Source of the DNA: JBGPQJ01 sp963829485
Lineage (GTDB): Bacteria; Chloroflexota; Anaerolineae; Anaerolineales; Villigracilaceae
Direction: 5' to 3'
Assembly (NCBI GenBank): GCA_963829485.1
Contig: CAWHIK010000010.1
Location: 124,001-188,000, forward strand
Length of the DNA: 64,000 bases
Below the pieces are notes generated by a model. That model was given only the letters and a program-made list of their open reading frames with translations. It was not told where the DNA came from and did no database searches. The translations under genes were made by a program, and so were the position numbers. Numbering within the stretch: position 1 is the stretch's first letter; each line of letters begins with the position of its first letter. Shown here piece by piece: positions 17,840 through 26,997 of the stretch.

Positions 17840-18946
17840 TTAATGCGGATTCACTTCGTCGCCGAACGAGATCCCAACAGCCCGGGCGGTCTGGACGGTA
17901 TCCCCGTTCAGGTCCACGCGCTTGGGGACTGCGAGCGCTTCTGCCAACGGGACCTCGACGATGATGCCGGAGCGATAAGCGACCATGCTGCCAAACCGGC
18001 TTCCAGCAGCCGCGCGAACAGCCTGGGACCCAAAACGGGAACCCAGCAGACGATCAAAGGGGGTCGGCGAACCCCCGCGCTGAAGATGTCCCAGCACGGT
18101 GACCCGCGTTTCGGACCCGGTGACCTTTTCCACGTGTTCCGCCACTTTTTGCCCGATACCGCCCAGCCTGGCCACGTAGACTTGATCTCCTTCGCGTGAA
18201 AAAACCTGCTCGCCGTCCGCGGGGCGAGCGCCTTCGGACACTGCCAGAATGCTGAACAGGCTCCCGCGTGCTTTCCGCTCTAAAACCTTCCTCGCTATCG
18301 CATCATACTTGAATGGGATTTCAGGGATGAGGATCACGTCCGCGCCGCCAGCGATTCCGGCATGCAGCGCGATGAAGCCGGCGTCACGCCCCATCAGTTC
18401 GAGCACCATCACACGGTGGTGCGCCTCGGCGGTCGTATGGAGACGGTCGATAGCCTCCGTGGCGATTCCCAGCGCGGTGTCAAATCCGAAGGTGGCCTCC
18501 GTGCCGCCGACATCGTTGTCGATCGTTTTTGGGACGCCGATCACTGGAACGCCTTTCTGATACATTTCCTGGGCGGTATGTAAAGTCCCGTCCCCGCCGA
18601 TCACGATTAACGCATCCAGCCCGAACAGCTTGATGTTCTGGATGATCTGGTCAGAGACATCGATGACGACTTCCTTTCCATCCCGGATCACCTTCCTGGC
18701 AAACGGATTCCCGCGATTGGCTGTGCCCAGGATTGTCCCACCCCGGGGCAGGATTCCACGCACCTCGTCGTTTCCCAGCTCGACCACGCCGCCCGGCTCG
18801 ACAAAACCGTCGTATCCGTTTTTAATTCCCAGCACTTCGCACCCATGGTCAGTAATGGCTGTCTTGACCACCGCGCGGATAACGGCATTCAAACCAGGCG
18901 CGTCTCCACCTCCCGTGAGTACTGCTATTCTTTTCAGATCGGCCAT
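17840..18946 (-). CDS. pfkA: 6-phosphofructokinase
   Basis: 368 residues of the PFK-A family: GGGDAPGLN at residues 12-20, the GGDGT nucleotide-site motif (117-121), PKTIDND with catalytic Asp (139-145) and MGRDAGFIAL. It phosphorylates fructose 6-phosphate in glycolysis. Gly120 corresponds to E. coli Gly104, which points to ATP use, while Lys140 corresponds to E. coli Gly124, where pyrophosphate enzymes also carry Lys; the combination is known from ATP-using long-type enzymes. The ATG at 18946 has AAAGGA 7 nt upstream; the longer in-frame start passes through the terminator of the next gene. Confidence 0.93.
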   Translation of the reverse strand: MADLKRIAVLTGGGDAPGLNAVIRAVVKTAITDHGCEVLGIKNGYDGFVEPGGVVELGNDEVRGILPRGGTILGTANRGNPFARKVIRDGKEVVIDVSDQIIQNIKLFGLDALIVIGGDGTLHTAQEMYQKGVPVIGVPKTIDNDVGGTEATFGFDTALGIATEAIDRLHTTAEAHHRVMVLELMGRDAGFIALHAGIAGGADVILIPEIPFKYDAIARKVLERKARGSLFSILAVSEGARPADGEQVFSREGDQVYVARLGGIGQKVAEHVEKVTGSETRVTVLGHLQRGGSPTPFDRLLGSRFGSQAVRAAAGSRFGSMVAYRSGIIVEVPLAEALAVPKRVDLNGDTVQTARAVGISFGDEVNPH

Positions 18947-18987
18947 GAATTTATCCTTTCCCACGCATAAAAAAATAATGGCACTTG

Positions 18988-19023
18988 ATTTGGAAATAAT
19001 AAGGGCGGGTGGAAACCCGCCCT
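18988..19023 (-). terminator. Terminator of DUF3048 gene
   Basis: The stem AAGGGCGGGT (19001-19010) / ACCCGCCCTT (19014-19023) is followed on the minus strand by a TTATTATTT stretch. Confidence 0.82.
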
Positions 19024-19031
19024 TCACTCAC

Positions 19032-20225
19032 TTAGGGGATCGAGAAGGAGAACCGCCAGTCATTGTCCTTCTGCTCAATTTTGGAATAAATTCCCATCAC
19101 TTCCACCCAGGTGTTGCCGGGTTTGAACGGAAACGGCTTCCCGTCTTCGCCGATCAGCGATAAGACGGATTCAGCTGTCGGCCGGCTCCATAACACCTTG
19201 TAGGCCTGTCCGTCGCGGAAGACATACGCGGTCCCTGTTCCGAGAAATTGCATATCCACCATTTCCGGCACAACGGAATAATACTCATGGGGAACCAGGA
19301 CTACGACCAGATTGTCGGTGGTGATGGGCTGCCCGGTCAGGCGGTCCGTCAATGGGGCGTAGGTTTCGTCCTGGGCTCCGCTGGCGCTGTTGGCGGTCTC
19401 GGCATTGCGGACGAATTTCCCAGCAGCCGGGTCATAATCCCAGCGGTTGTAAACCCCGCTCGAGAAACGGGTAAACACATGTTCGACGGCTCCGCCCCCG
19501 GCAGGGATCTGGTAGTTGAAACTCATCCCATCGAGATTTTGCCGTCCATTGTCGATACCCTGCTGCTTGGCATATTTTGTCAATTCGGCTGTGTTGGTGA
19601 TCAGGTAATCGACGCCGTTAGGCTCGTAGCGGCACATCGGCGGGCACTTGGCGGGATATTCGGAAACAAGCCGGTTGGCGTACTCTGCGCTGAACAGTCG
19701 GTTTCGAACGCGCTGATCCCCGCTGCCAAATGCGAGAATTGCTCTGTACATGCGGACAATGTTCCCGTCAAAAAAGCGCGCGGAACGGATCGGTCCGACG
19801 GTCTCAGCGTCCTTCCCCAGGAAAAGCGCGATGAAACGAGTGCTGCCCTCTTCCGTATAGTATTCATAGACGATATCTGCCAGCGACAGCCCCCACTGCG
19901 GCCGGACCGTGCGAGGCAGGTTGGGGACCTTGATCGCCAACGGACGCCGGTTCAATAACGCCGGGTCTTCGACTTTCAACCCGGTGAGAGGATTGACATC
20001 CGTGGGAAATCCCGATGGACCGTACCCCTCCACGGGGTAATCCGGCGTCGCTGTCGCGGTGGGAGTCTCGGTCGCTTCAGGGGTCGGCGTCTGGGTCGGG
20101 AAAGGTGTTGATGAAGGGAGCGGAGTCGCTGCGGGTGTTTCGGTCGGCGGAACGAGCACTCCGTTCGGGCTGCAGGCGGCAAGCGCCAGCATGAGGAAAA
20201 AAGATAGCCAAAGCGTTTTGTTCAT
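19032..20225 (-). CDS. DUF3048 (YerB-like) lipoprotein
   Basis: 397 residues. The signal peptide has lipobox LAAC near residue 18, followed by a Thr/Pro-rich linker to about residue 62. The DUF3048 region shows NPLTGL, RPLAIKVPN, WGLSLADIVYEYYTEEGSTRFIALF and VGPIRSARFFD, and a C-terminal half with TWVEVM. The family includes Bacillus YerB; the function is unknown and it is presumably anchored outside the membrane. AGGAG precedes the ATG at 20225. Confidence 0.87.
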   Translation of the reverse strand: MNKTLWLSFFLMLALAACSPNGVLVPPTETPAATPLPSSTPFPTQTPTPEATETPTATATPDYPVEGYGPSGFPTDVNPLTGLKVEDPALLNRRPLAIKVPNLPRTVRPQWGLSLADIVYEYYTEEGSTRFIALFLGKDAETVGPIRSARFFDGNIVRMYRAILAFGSGDQRVRNRLFSAEYANRLVSEYPAKCPPMCRYEPNGVDYLITNTAELTKYAKQQGIDNGRQNLDGMSFNYQIPAGGGAVEHVFTRFSSGVYNRWDYDPAAGKFVRNAETANSASGAQDETYAPLTDRLTGQPITTDNLVVVLVPHEYYSVVPEMVDMQFLGTGTAYVFRDGQAYKVLWSRPTAESVLSLIGEDGKPFPFKPGNTWVEVMGIYSKIEQKDNDWRFSFSIP

Positions 20226-20381
20226 GGATATACTCCTGAAATGCAATCATACCGCAATCTGCGGGTCTGGGAAAATGACGAATTCCATGCGAATTTGGTT
20301 CCACGGAACCTGCTCAGCTGTCAGCTTTGGTAAACTGACGGTTTTAGGAAGGGATGGATAAGTCGTTGTATAATGAAGGAC

Positions 20382-21221
20382 ATGAATCACAGCCCGGCAC
20401 GAGCCAACGCCATACGGGTAACGAAAGGGCTGGTCCCCCTCGCTGCCATTCTAGTCTTTATCGGATTTTTAATGCTGGCCCCTGCGGGATTAATGGGTAA
20501 AGCGGATGCGTTCGGGTACGCGGTATGTCACCGCATCGATGTGCGCTCCTTCCAAATTGGGACCCGCCAGTTTCCGCTTTGCGCGCGATGTTCCGGGATG
20601 TTCCTTGGAGCTCTGCTGGGGCTGGTCTTTTTTACCCTCACATCCCCAAAGCGCGCTGGAATGCCATCGAAGGTTATGTTTATCCCTCTTGGATTGATGG
20701 TGCTTGCCTTCGCTGTGGATGGTGTCAATTCCTATCTGACGTTGATGCAGGGGCTTGGCACATCATTCTTTTCGGCGATTCCCACGCTTTATGAACCCAA
20801 TAATACCCTGCGTCTATTAACCGGAACGGGGATGGGATTGGTCATTGCCGCGGTGCTTTTTCCTGCCTTCAACCAGACCTTGTGGGAGGATTGGGACAAG
20901 CGGCCTTCTCTCGGGAACTGGCGTACGTTCGGATTATTGCTTGTCCTGGCGCTTATAATGGACTTATTGGTGCTGTCCGATGCTGTCTTTGTGCTTTACC
21001 CTCTGGCAATTCTAAGCGCTCTGGCTGTTCCATTGCTGCTGACCATGGTTTACGGATTGTTCGCAGTGATGGCGACGCGCAAGGATAATACATACGGACG
21101 CCTCTCTCAGGCTTGGCTTCCATTAACCGCGGGCTTCACAATAGCCATGTTGCAAATTGTGATCTTTGATATATTGCGCTTTGCTATAACCGGCACCTGG
21201 GGAGGATTTCCTCTCGGGTAG
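20382..21221 (+). CDS. DUF2085 membrane protein
   Basis: 279 residues with about seven membrane spans. The motif VCHRIDVRSFQIGTRQFPLC then ARCSG defines DUF2085, with conserved Cys and His residues that could bind a metal or form disulfides. Function unknown. A TATAAT at 20369-20374 ends 7 nt before the ATG at 20382, so the transcript may be leaderless; an ATG at 20373 inside that box is less likely. It heads a rightward run of five membrane-protein genes. Confidence 0.82.
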   Translation: MNHSPARANAIRVTKGLVPLAAILVFIGFLMLAPAGLMGKADAFGYAVCHRIDVRSFQIGTRQFPLCARCSGMFLGALLGLVFFTLTSPKRAGMPSKVMFIPLGLMVLAFAVDGVNSYLTLMQGLGTSFFSAIPTLYEPNNTLRLLTGTGMGLVIAAVLFPAFNQTLWEDWDKRPSLGNWRTFGLLLVLALIMDLLVLSDAVFVLYPLAILSALAVPLLLTMVYGLFAVMATRKDNTYGRLSQAWLPLTAGFTIAMLQIVIFDILRFAITGTWGGFPLG

Positions 21222-21243
21222 CTAGGAATATAAGGAGGTAGAA

Positions 21244-21810
21244 GTGGAATTACTTTCAATATTTACGGCTTTTGGATTATCCTTCAGCGCAGGTTTGAAT
21301 GCCTACATCCCTTTGTTCATCATCGGTGCGCTGGCTCATTATACCGACCTGGTCAAACTTAGCTCCCCCTACGATGTCCTCGCGGATCCCTGGGCGCTGA
21401 TCGTCCTGGGTGTATTGATCATCATCGAATTCCTGGCTGACAAGGTTCCTGCGATCAATCATGTAAACGACCTGATCCAGACCTTTTTCAGACCGGTGGC
21501 CGGAGCGATCGCCTTTGCAGCGACAGCCGGAGTGGTCACCGATCTGCATCCCATCCTGGCTTTAACCTGCGGATTGCTGGTGGCAGGCGGAGTCCATACC
21601 GTGAAATCGGCTGTCATCCGACCGGCAGTGACAGCCACAACCGCCGGAGTAGGGAACACGCCGGTCAGCATCCTGGAGGATGTCACTGCCACTGTTGTTT
21701 CGTTCATCTCGATCCTGATCCCCATCCTGATCTTCTTCGTCATCATCCTGTTCGTGGTGCTCATCGTGATGTGGCGAAAGCAACGATCCAAATCTGCCAA
21801 ACCAGCCTGA
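21244..21810 (+). CDS. DUF4126 membrane protein
   Basis: 188 residues beginning with GTG after AAGGAGG. The family pattern is seen in FSAGLNAYIPLF near the N-terminus and IEFLADKVPAINHVNDLIQTFFRPVAG in the middle. It has four or five membrane spans and a basic C-terminal tail. The function of the family is unknown. It is 22 bases after the DUF2085 gene. Confidence 0.83.
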   Translation: MELLSIFTAFGLSFSAGLNAYIPLFIIGALAHYTDLVKLSSPYDVLADPWALIVLGVLIIIEFLADKVPAINHVNDLIQTFFRPVAGAIAFAATAGVVTDLHPILALTCGLLVAGGVHTVKSAVIRPAVTATTAGVGNTPVSILEDVTATVVSFISILIPILIFFVIILFVVLIVMWRKQRSKSAKPA

Positions 21811-21825
21811 AGGAAGGATTAAACC

Positions 21826-22017
21826 ATGTCCACAATAACACCCTCGGATGACGATATTATCACCCCGGACTCGCCACAGAAAAAACGGAGCCCTCTCTGG
21901 GCTGTTATCACCGCCCTGGTAGCTGTTTTTTGCTGTTGCTGTCTGTGCCTCGGAGTCCTTTCCATCTGGTTTTTCCGGTTTGGGGTCAACTTCCTGACCG
22001 GCTTGTTTGGGTATTAG
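21826..22017 (+). CDS. Small single-span membrane protein with Cys cluster
   Basis: 63 residues: a hydrophilic N-terminus rich in Asp, Pro and Lys, then one membrane segment containing CCCCLC, then a short aromatic tail. AAGGA precedes the ATG. It resembles the 72-residue protein two genes downstream. No known family is recognised. Confidence 0.65.
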   Translation: MSTITPSDDDIITPDSPQKKRSPLWAVITALVAVFCCCCLCLGVLSIWFFRFGVNFLTGLFGY

Positions 22018-22086
22018 GATTTTGCAGGTTTACATCAGATAGCTCCCATTTCAGCCGTTTTTTGATATGATAAAGGAGGATATGCC

Positions 22087-22317
22087 ATGACGAATTTGCA
22101 GCCCGGTTTTTCTCAATCCGGTCACTCCGATGATCAGATGAAAAGGGAAGCGCCGATCGCCGGCGCGCTGATCTGGATATTCCTGGTTGTCTGTGTTGCG
22201 GCATTGGCGATATTCCTGATCGTCTTTTTCTGGTCGACGATCAAGGATTTCTTCAACAACCTGTCTTCTTTCAGCCCGTTGCTGGCTTCGACGCTGAACC
22301 GTATCCAGGCATTTTAG
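22087..22317 (+). CDS. Small single-span membrane protein
   Basis: 76 residues with one strong membrane segment (ALIWIFLVVCVAALAIFLIVFFW) between a hydrophilic N-terminus and a Ser/Phe-rich C-terminus. AAAGGAGG is upstream. It sits in a tandem set of three similar-sized proteins and lacks the Cys cluster of its neighbours. Confidence 0.62.
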   Translation: MTNLQPGFSQSGHSDDQMKREAPIAGALIWIFLVVCVAALAIFLIVFFWSTIKDFFNNLSSFSPLLASTLNRIQAF

Positions 22318-22344
22318 ACCCATTCATAAAAAGAAGAGGTGAAC

Positions 22345-22563
22345 ATGAACGAGACAATCATTAGTGAAGCTCCACCCGATATTCCATTGACTCCTCCGGA
22401 GGAGAAGAAGGATTCCAAGATTTGGCTCATCGTTGTGATAGTTCTTCTGGTCCTATGCTGCTGCTGTGTCTGCCTGTCCGCGTTTGGAGGCTACGCCTGG
22501 TTCTACGGCGATCAGTTATTTGGGCTCGGTTCGCTCCTTCCGGCTTTTTCAGGCTTACTTTAA
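22345..22563 (+). CDS. Small single-span membrane protein with Cys cluster
   Basis: 72 residues: an acidic, Pro-rich N-terminus, then a membrane segment with CCCCVCL followed by FGGYAWF, then a short Leu/Phe tail. AGAGG lies 5 nt before the ATG; the GTG at 22339 overlaps that site and is rejected. It shares its architecture and Cys cluster with the 63-residue protein at 21826, so the two are probably tandem paralogs. Confidence 0.65.
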   Translation: MNETIISEAPPDIPLTPPEEKKDSKIWLIVVIVLLVLCCCCVCLSAFGGYAWFYGDQLFGLGSLLPAFSGLL

Positions 22564-22652
22564 ATCAAGGGGACATGCCCTTTACAACTGAATAGTGCTT
22601 CACAAGTCCCGCTTAACAACGGGCAAGACAGAGCGCACATTGGCGCTCAAAC

Positions 22653-22684
22653 CACAAGCCTCCCGGCATGCCGGGAGGCTTGTG
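22653..22684. repeat. 32-bp perfect palindrome
   Basis: CACAAGCCTCCCGGCA and its exact complement are joined without a loop. A smaller inverted repeat (GAGCGC/GCGCTC) lies just before it. There is no T run, so it may be a weak terminator or a DNA-binding site between convergent operons. Confidence 0.7.
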
Positions 22685-22694
22685 CTATAAATGC

Positions 22695-22723
22695 AACCCG
22701 GAGTTTTATATCATCTCCGGGTT
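22695..22723 (-). terminator. Possible terminator of the thi operon
   Basis: The stem AACCCGGAG (22695-22703) / CTCCGGGTT (22715-22723) overlaps the DUF402 stop codon. It is followed on the minus strand by GCATTTATAG, a weak U tract. Confidence 0.5.
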
Positions 22724-23186
22724 AATCGAAAAATTTTGAGATGCCGTGAAAAACTCCTTCAGTTCCAGGATTGTTTCAAGCGCCTTATTCCTTGTGAATT
22801 CATCCAAGTTAAGATCTTTGAATTCATCTTCATCCAAAATGATTTGATTTCCATCCGGGGTTACCCATAGATCGAGAGCGAGGTCGATAAAGGATAAAAC
22901 CTCTTCCGATTCAAGAACCGCAGGCTGGCTGATATTGCAATACCAGCCTTTGAAGTGCGTCGGTGTCCCGGTCATGAATCTCGAAGATGTTGTACCATCG
23001 GTCTGTGTAGAAAAGCTCCACAAATCGATCCGCCCGTTTGAGTTGAATACCCATGAAGGGCGTGTCATCCCGATTGAACAATGCCTCGAGAATGACCGCA
23101 TTCCCTGCCTTTTTCAAAATCTGCCCGCTATAGCGCCATGTCTCCCTGCCGGCAGTATTTCGCTTGATCACGGTTATCCCAGGCAT
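22706..23186 (-). pseudogene. DUF402 domain protein, frameshifted near 22953
   Basis: The first part (from ATG 23186) reads ITVIKRN, GRETWRYSG, AVILEALFNRDD and DRWYNIFEIHD. After a one-base shift at the TT of CTTCAAAGG it continues as KGWYCNISQPA, IDLALDLWVTPDGNQIILDEDEF. Together these give about 159 residues, the full DUF402 domain. Characterised members hydrolyse nucleoside di- or triphosphates or nucleotide conjugates (for example FomD and a staphylococcal nucleoside diphosphatase). The ATG overlaps the end of thiQ by 13 bases, so it belongs to the thiamine operon. Removing one T restores the frame. Confidence 0.8.
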
Positions 23187-24204
23187 TCAACGCCCCCGAT
23201 ATGGACCATCAAGTCATCTCCGATCTTTGGCGCCAGCGGCAGGTAAAAGTACAAACCGTTGTCGAGGGTCACTTTAAATCCGCTTTGGTGGAAGAGAACA
23301 TCCGTAACTTTACCTTGAACTGACAATTCTCCTGTTTCGCTGGTCAGGCTGGCGCCTGCGGGACGTATCAGTACGTCAACCGGGTCGCCACTTCGGTGGG
23401 TGTGTGAACACTTCAACACAAAGTCCCCGACTCTCGTGTGGATGATTTGAGCGGATCCCTGGTATTTGACGTGACCCTGAAGCAGATTTCCCAACCCGAG
23501 AAATTCCGCCACCCATTTACTTGCGGGAAGGCTGTAGACATCCCTGGGCGACCCGCTTTGGACGATGCAGCCATCATGCAGAAGCAGGACTTTGTCTGCA
23601 ATCGAGAAGGCTTCTTCCTGGTCGTGCGTGACGTAGATCGACGGGGCTTGGCTTCGATGCAGTATTCCACGCAGTTCTGCGATGAGGTGTTCGCGCAGCG
23701 TCCGGTCTAGCGCACCAAGGGGTTCATCAAACATCAGCAGCAGGGGACTCGGTGCGAGGGCTCTGGCGAGCGCCACTCGCTGCTGCTCACCGCCTGAAAG
23801 GTCAGTGACCCGCCGTGATTCGAATCCAGCCAGGTTGACCTGTGCCAGCGCAGCTGCGACCTGTGAACCGTTATCTCACTGCGAGGTACTTGCTGCATCT
23901 CCAGCCCGAAGGCGACATTTTCCTGAACGGATTTGTGCGGGAAGAGCGCATAATCCTGAAACATCAACCCGAACCGGCGCTGGTGAACAGGCAAGTTGGA
24001 TATATCCACTCCATCCCAAAGCACTTCACCCTGATCCGAGGTTTCCAAACCGGCTATGATGCGCAGCAGAGTGGATTTTCCACTGCCGGATGCCCCAAGC
24101 AAACACACCGTCTCACCCTTATTTACCGTGAACGAGATCCCCTGCAGGAGAGGCTGACCTTCATAGTTTTTATAGATGTTCATTACTTCAAGCATATTAT
24201 CCAA
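23174..24204 (-). pseudogene. thiQ: Thiamine ABC transporter ATP-binding protein, frameshifted near 23861
   Basis: The first part carries Walker A (GASGSGKST) and a Q-loop (FQDYALFPH). The second part, in another frame, carries the signature LSGGEQQR, Walker B LLLMFDEP, the H-loop YVTHD and a C-terminal TOBE-like domain. The join requires one extra base in the AGGTC at about 23860-23862 (AGGGTC would be in frame), giving about 343 residues. It would energise thiamine uptake from the cytoplasmic face. The thiQ label rests on the TPP riboswitch and on neighbouring genes, since the sequence alone also fits iron or polyamine importers. Confidence 0.78.
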
Positions 24205-24217
24205 CTTTCACCGCGGA

Positions 24218-25883
24218 TCAAAATTCTCCGGAACCGGGGAGACGAATCCGCTCGATAAGCAATATCGCAGCTGTTGTAACCACGAGAAGAACGGTAGCCA
24301 TCGCCATAGCCTGACCATAATTCAGGCCGCCCGGCAGCGACAGGAAACGGGCGATGGCGGTGGTCATGGTGGGGTATTCGGGTCGCGCCAGCATGGCTGT
24401 GGCTCCAAATTCACCCAGGGAAACGGTAAACGCGAAAACACCAGCGGCTGTGACTGCGCGGGAAATAATGGGCAGGTCGACGGAGCGCCAGACCTGACGG
24501 GGCGGAGCGCCAAGCACCGAAGCGGCATCCCTCAGTCGCTGCGGGATGGAGGCCAGAGCTGGCTGCAGGCTGCGGATCACAAATGGCAGGGCGATGGTGG
24601 TGTGGGCGAGCGGGATCAACAGGGGGGAATAGAGCCAGCGATTGAACGCGAGAATGTATCCCAATCCCAGCGTGACAGCGGATGCTCCCAGAGGAAGCAT
24701 CAGGAATGGATCGATGATTCTTTCCAGCCTGGATGGCCGTGCAAGTGCAGATGCGGCAGGGAACCCGAGTGCCAGCGCCAAAATGACCGTAATAACGGCA
24801 TAAATCAGCGAATTCCTGACTGCTTCAAGAGGAGGAACATAAAAAAGTGATCCCTGTCGATTTGTGCCCAATTCCATATAGTTGTTCAAGGTGAAGGCTG
24901 GCTGGACCTCGCCTCGTTCACCCCGGTCAGCTTCAAGCCGAACGATGGATCGTGCAGGCAGGGCTGCCATGGGCAGGATAAACAGGATGATGATGAAAAC
25001 GACGGATAATAGAAACAAACACCTTCTCGCGGGTGGTTCTCGCCGGCTTGAGAGTCTGCGAAGCGCCGCGTGGATTGATGGGCACAATCGATTTCGTTAC
25101 AACCCTGCTGTACACAATGGAAAAGACCAGAGTGAAGAACAATTGGACCATCGACAGAATGGCTGCTGCGGGCAGGTTGAGGAATCGCATCGCCTGGATA
25201 TAGATCTCCACTTCGATGGTGCGGTATTGTCCACCTCCAAGCAGCAATACGACTCCGAAGGAAGTGAAGTCGAAGAGGAACACCAGGAGGGTGGCAGCCA
25301 GCAGCGACGGACGAAGCAGGGGCAGGGAGATTTTCTTCAGAACCGTGAACGGATCCGCTCCCAGGACCCGGGCAGCATGTCCCAGCCGCGGGTCAAGCTG
25401 CGCCCAGCTGTTTCCCACCAGCCGGATCACGATGGTCGAGTTATAAAAAACGTGGGCGATGAGGATGGCGGACATGGTCCCGACAAAGGTGATCGGCGGG
25501 GATGCGAGATTGAATGTATTCATCAGAGCCAGGTTGACCCATCCACGCGGACCAAGCAGGGCGGTAAACCCTGCGGCAACCACCACGGTAGGCAGCATGA
25601 ATGGGACCGCGGTCAATGCCTGCAAAACCGCTTTTCCGCGAAAAACATAATGGGAGAATAGAAAAGCAATGGGTATTCCGACCAGCAGCGTGAGAAGGGT
25701 GGAGAGGATCGCCTGGTAGAAAGTGAACAGAATGACGCTGATAAATTGCGGCAGGGCGGCCAGGGTGACCAGTGTGCCGTAATCCGTGCTGTGAGATAGC
25801 CGAAGGACCCGAAACAATGGGTAAAAGAAAAACAGGAGCAAAAATAGAGAAGGCGCGAGCCAGTAAAGGAATCGGCGAGTCAT
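24218..25883 (-). pseudogene. thiP: Thiamine ABC transporter permease (two-domain), frameshifted near 25015
   Basis: Two permease halves overlap in different frames and together form one protein of about 555 residues, the usual length of ThiP/FbpB-type fused permeases. The first half has AARVLGADPFTVLKKISLPLL and the second ASVLGAPPRQVWRSVDLPII, the EAA-type loops that contact the ATPase. The shift lies in the stretch coding for the seventh span, around a TTTGTTT run. The start is uncertain: ATG 25883 is preferred, a TTG at 25913 is possible. It is 7-37 bases after thiB. Confidence 0.75.
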
Positions 25884-25920
25884 ACCATCACGGATGGGGA
25901 ACAAATCACGCAAAAGAGTG

Positions 25921-26955
25921 TCATGGATTCATCACACTGTTCCAACCTTGAATCCAAGCCTCCCTGTTGTTGGCAATGGAAACCGGTTCGAGTTGTGCTG
26001 GTTTGGATGGGATTTGTGTGTTCTGAATGAAGACATCCGGCAGAGACGCATCTGGATTCACCGGGAAGACGAACATCTGCAACGGCATATCCTCCTGAAA
26101 GGATTTGCCAAGCATCAAGTCGATGAATTTCTCAGCCAGGGCGCGGTTCTTTGATCCCTTGAGGATTCCTGCAAACTCGACCTGTCGGAAGCACATACCA
26201 TCGCCAACCAGGGAAGCGGTGGGGGATTCGCTGACCGGAGGGTCTGCGTACACCACCTCCGCGGCAGGGCTTGAACCGTACGATACCACCATGGGCTGAG
26301 GACCACGACCGGATGAAGCGCTGAAATTGGTGAAGTACGCGGTTTCCCAGGAATCCACGACGACCACATCGTTCTCCCTGAGCTGGCTCCAGTAATCCTG
26401 ATAGCCGTCATCATAAGCGGCAACGGTAGCCAGCAGAAAGGCCAATCCCGGCGAGGAAGTGGTGGGGTCTTCAACCACGAGCAGTCCCTTGTATTCAGGT
26501 TTGGTCAGATCGGAGAGGCTTTGTGGCAGGGGCAGATTATTATCTGAGAAGTAGGATTTGTCGTAGTTGATGCATACATCGCCATAGTCCACCGGCAGCG
26601 CCCGATTCTGGTCGTCAAGTTTATATTCTTGCGGGATCGTCTCAAGGAGGGGTGACGAATAGGATGCAAAGATGTCCGCGCTCAGCGCACGGGAAAGGAA
26701 GGTATTGTCCACGCCATAAAGGACGTCTGCCAGAGGCGCATCCTTGGTGAGGATGGCCTGATTGAGCACAGAGCCTGCATCCCCTCCCTTGACGAAGGAA
26801 ACCTTGGCATTGTTTTCGCTCTCGAATTGTTTGATGAGGTCCTCGCTGACCGAGAAGGAATCGTGTGTGAGGACTGTCAGTGTCTGCGGTCCTTGCGTGG
26901 CGCACGCGGCTAGAAAGAGAGTGGTTAAACCGATAAAGGTAATTACGCGTTTCAT
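25921..26955 (-). CDS. thiB: Thiamine ABC transporter substrate-binding lipoprotein
   Basis: 344 residues with a lipoprotein signal (lipobox LAAC near residue 18) and a periplasmic-binding-protein fold: LTVLTHDSFSVSEDLIKQFE, ADVLYGVDNTFLSRAL, PVDYGDVCINYDK and PTTSSPGLAFLLATV, the pattern of ThiB/TbpA. It captures thiamine or its phosphates outside the membrane for ThiPQ. AAAGGA precedes the ATG at 26955. It is the second gene behind the TPP riboswitch. Confidence 0.88.
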   Translation of the reverse strand: MKRVITFIGLTTLFLAACATQGPQTLTVLTHDSFSVSEDLIKQFESENNAKVSFVKGGDAGSVLNQAILTKDAPLADVLYGVDNTFLSRALSADIFASYSSPLLETIPQEYKLDDQNRALPVDYGDVCINYDKSYFSDNNLPLPQSLSDLTKPEYKGLLVVEDPTTSSPGLAFLLATVAAYDDGYQDYWSQLRENDVVVVDSWETAYFTNFSASSGRGPQPMVVSYGSSPAAEVVYADPPVSESPTASLVGDGMCFRQVEFAGILKGSKNRALAEKFIDLMLGKSFQEDMPLQMFVFPVNPDASLPDVFIQNTQIPSKPAQLEPVSIANNREAWIQGWNSVMNP

Positions 26956-26997
26956 GATTGGTTCCTTTCTTGATAATTCCAACACGTTTTCAGGAAA

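Noticed and set aside
23807..23825. TTCGAATC resembling a tRNA T-arm
   Set aside because: It lies in thiQ and has no acceptor stem or anticodon arm around it.
24218..25913. Two separate thiamine permease genes
   Set aside because: The halves overlap by about 150 bases in different frames, and the fused length fits ThiP, so a frameshift in one gene is simpler.
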